DNA of 64,000 nucleotides, from contig RQOL01000624.1 of the NCBI GenBank assembly GCA_013076295.1, forward strand, positions 1 to 64,000, read 5' to 3'. How positions within the stretch are numbered: the stretch's first letter is position 1; each line of letters begins with the position of its first letter. A program made the translations under genes and the position numbers. Of this stretch, positions 62,964 to 64,000 are shown piece by piece. Source of the stretch: Sanderia malayensis. Taxonomy: Eukaryota > Cnidaria > Scyphozoa > Semaeostomeae > Pelagiidae. Under the pieces are notes generated by a model. It did no database searches. It had not been told where the DNA came from and saw nothing but the letters and a program-made list of their open reading frames with translations.

Positions 62964-64000
62964 CTTGAGTCTAAGTCGGTGTAACGGCAATCCATTAGGA
63001 GTTAGATTGTTGATAAACTCAATTGGATATGCCACCTCCTCATCTGGATCCTCTGTTATCACACTGCCTGTGCTGTAGTATGTTCTGTCAGGGGTCTGTA
63101 GTCTTTCCAGAATGATGTCATTGATTTGATGTGAGAAGTCATTCTTTGGGGTAAGACAACAACGTTCTGACATGGTTACCGGATCCAGCATGAGGTGGGA
63201 CTGTGGTGTATTAGGCTCGGGATATATGAAGTTGAGCATTTCCTCTCGCGAAGATGTGCATATTTGATGTGGCAAAGTGATATTGTCAAGTGCATCATGT
63301 GGTTCTTGTTTGTTGCCGAGTCTTAGGAGCCATTCTGAGAATTCTCTGTACGATTGATCTTGAACAGCTCTCATGTTTGTGTGCAGGCGATGTTGTTGAA
63401 ACTGTGCCCACAAATCACTGATTTGATATGATTTAAGACTCTCTGATACGATTTGCTCTCTTCCTGCCCTGGGAACAACCGGTAGAACTTGTCTAAAATC
63501 GCCACCAAGTAACATGAATTTGCCACCAAATGGCTTGTCAACTCTTGTGATATCCCGAAGCAGTCTGTCAAGTGCTTGTAATGCCAATGCTGGTATCATT
63601 GAAGCTTCATCCCATATGAACAGGGTTGTTTCACGCAACACTTGTGCTCTTCGGCTCTGTCTCTTGACATTGCATGTTGATTCCAGCTTCAGTGGTATTG
63701 GAATTTGGAATTGTGAATGCGATGTTCTGCCATTGATAAGCAGTGTTGCTGCAATTCCTGACCAAGCCATACACTGAACTTTGTGTCCAGAAGCATTGAG
63801 GTTGCGAACCAACGTGTTGTAGAGAAATGTTTTCCCTGTGCCAGCTGGTCCGTCGAGAAAGTGACAGTTCTGTTCTGATTGCACCTCAATTGCTTGAATA
63901 ATGGCTGTGTACACCACTTGTTGTTCTGGATTCAATGCAGCGTGCATTTGTTCTCCTTGCTCTCTTTCGTTTTCAACATCCATGTGATCCTCCTCTGAAA
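62964..64000 (-). CDS. Helitron 2 Pif1-like helicase, upstream exon (continues off the window)
   Basis: Uninterrupted and open at the window edge. Motifs: LNPEQQVVYTAIIQAI (Q-like region), FLDGPAGTGKTFLYN (Walker A), WSGIAATLL and GRTSHSQFQIPI, FIWDEASMI (Walker B), [18 protein letters not shown] (motif III), MRAVQDQSYREFSEWLLRLG, RCCLTPKNDFSHQINDIIL. It is the 5'-3' helicase half of a Helitron replicase, which unwinds DNA during rolling-circle transposition. Unlike the first Helitron, all ATPase motifs are present, so this copy may be young or intact; the Rep half lies outside the window. Confidence 0.88.

Larger units (their letters stand above)
62406..64000 (-). mobile_element. Second Helitron, 3' part of its replicase-helicase gene
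   Basis: The minus-strand helicase enters from beyond the right edge of the window. Protein and intron position match the Helitron at 36.8-50.6 kb, so both belong to one family, in opposite orientation. The element's 3' end must lie left of 62406, but I could not locate it. Confidence 0.7.

Overview
This is a repeat-saturated stretch of an animal genome, most likely a marine invertebrate. The set of families (a RecQ-like helicase with a DUF6589-type gene, DIRS, Harbinger, pogo with a PHD finger, intron-bearing Helitrons, PHD-bearing LINEs) reminds me of cnidarians, but the species cannot be fixed from the sequence. Spliceosomal GT-AG introns, AT-rich spacers and CATA arrays confirm a eukaryote. 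No tRNA, rRNA or clearly intact single-copy host gene was seen. Almost everything is a mobile element or a decayed gene, often nested.

1-15.8 kb: a decayed integrase-core gene (+), then a CUE-HECT ubiquitin-ligase gene on the minus strand. Its 3' exons lie at 1.7-2.5 kb and its 5' part at 15.2-15.8 kb. The 12.7 kb between them holds a 3.3 kb foldback element and an L2/CR1-like LINE. That LINE is itself split by a second retrotransposon that carries a restriction-like endonuclease. 15.8-18.2 kb: a PIF/Harbinger transposon with its two convergent genes. 18.3-24.6 kb: a RecQ-like helicase (+) and a five-exon DUF6589-type gene (-), tail to tail and both freshly broken; this is my best candidate for a poorly described mobile system.

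26-36 kb: a Copia fragment, a solo LTR, a minisatellite cut by a MITE that is cut by a short Gypsy-like LTR element, a pogo transposase with a C-terminal PHD finger (open reading frame intact), and a DIRS-like fragment. 36.1-51.4 kb: a 1.5 kb dispersed repeat (second copy at 59.5-61.0 kb) split without a target duplication by a 13.8 kb Helitron. The Helitron carries Rep and Pif1-like helicase remnants, a 2.3 kb long-TIR element flanked by 10-bp duplications inside the Rep frame, two MITEs, a 30/31-bp minisatellite and internal direct repeats.

51.6-64 kb: a second Copia fragment, a 5 kb long-inverted-repeat element with an unrecognised cysteine-box protein, CATA and 14-bp minisatellites mixed with a short GC-rich dispersed repeat, and at the right edge the helicase of a second Helitron (-) that runs out of the window. 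Reading frames and splice sites were worked out by eye. Positions of frameshifts and repeat edges are good to a few bases up to a few tens of bases, as stated.
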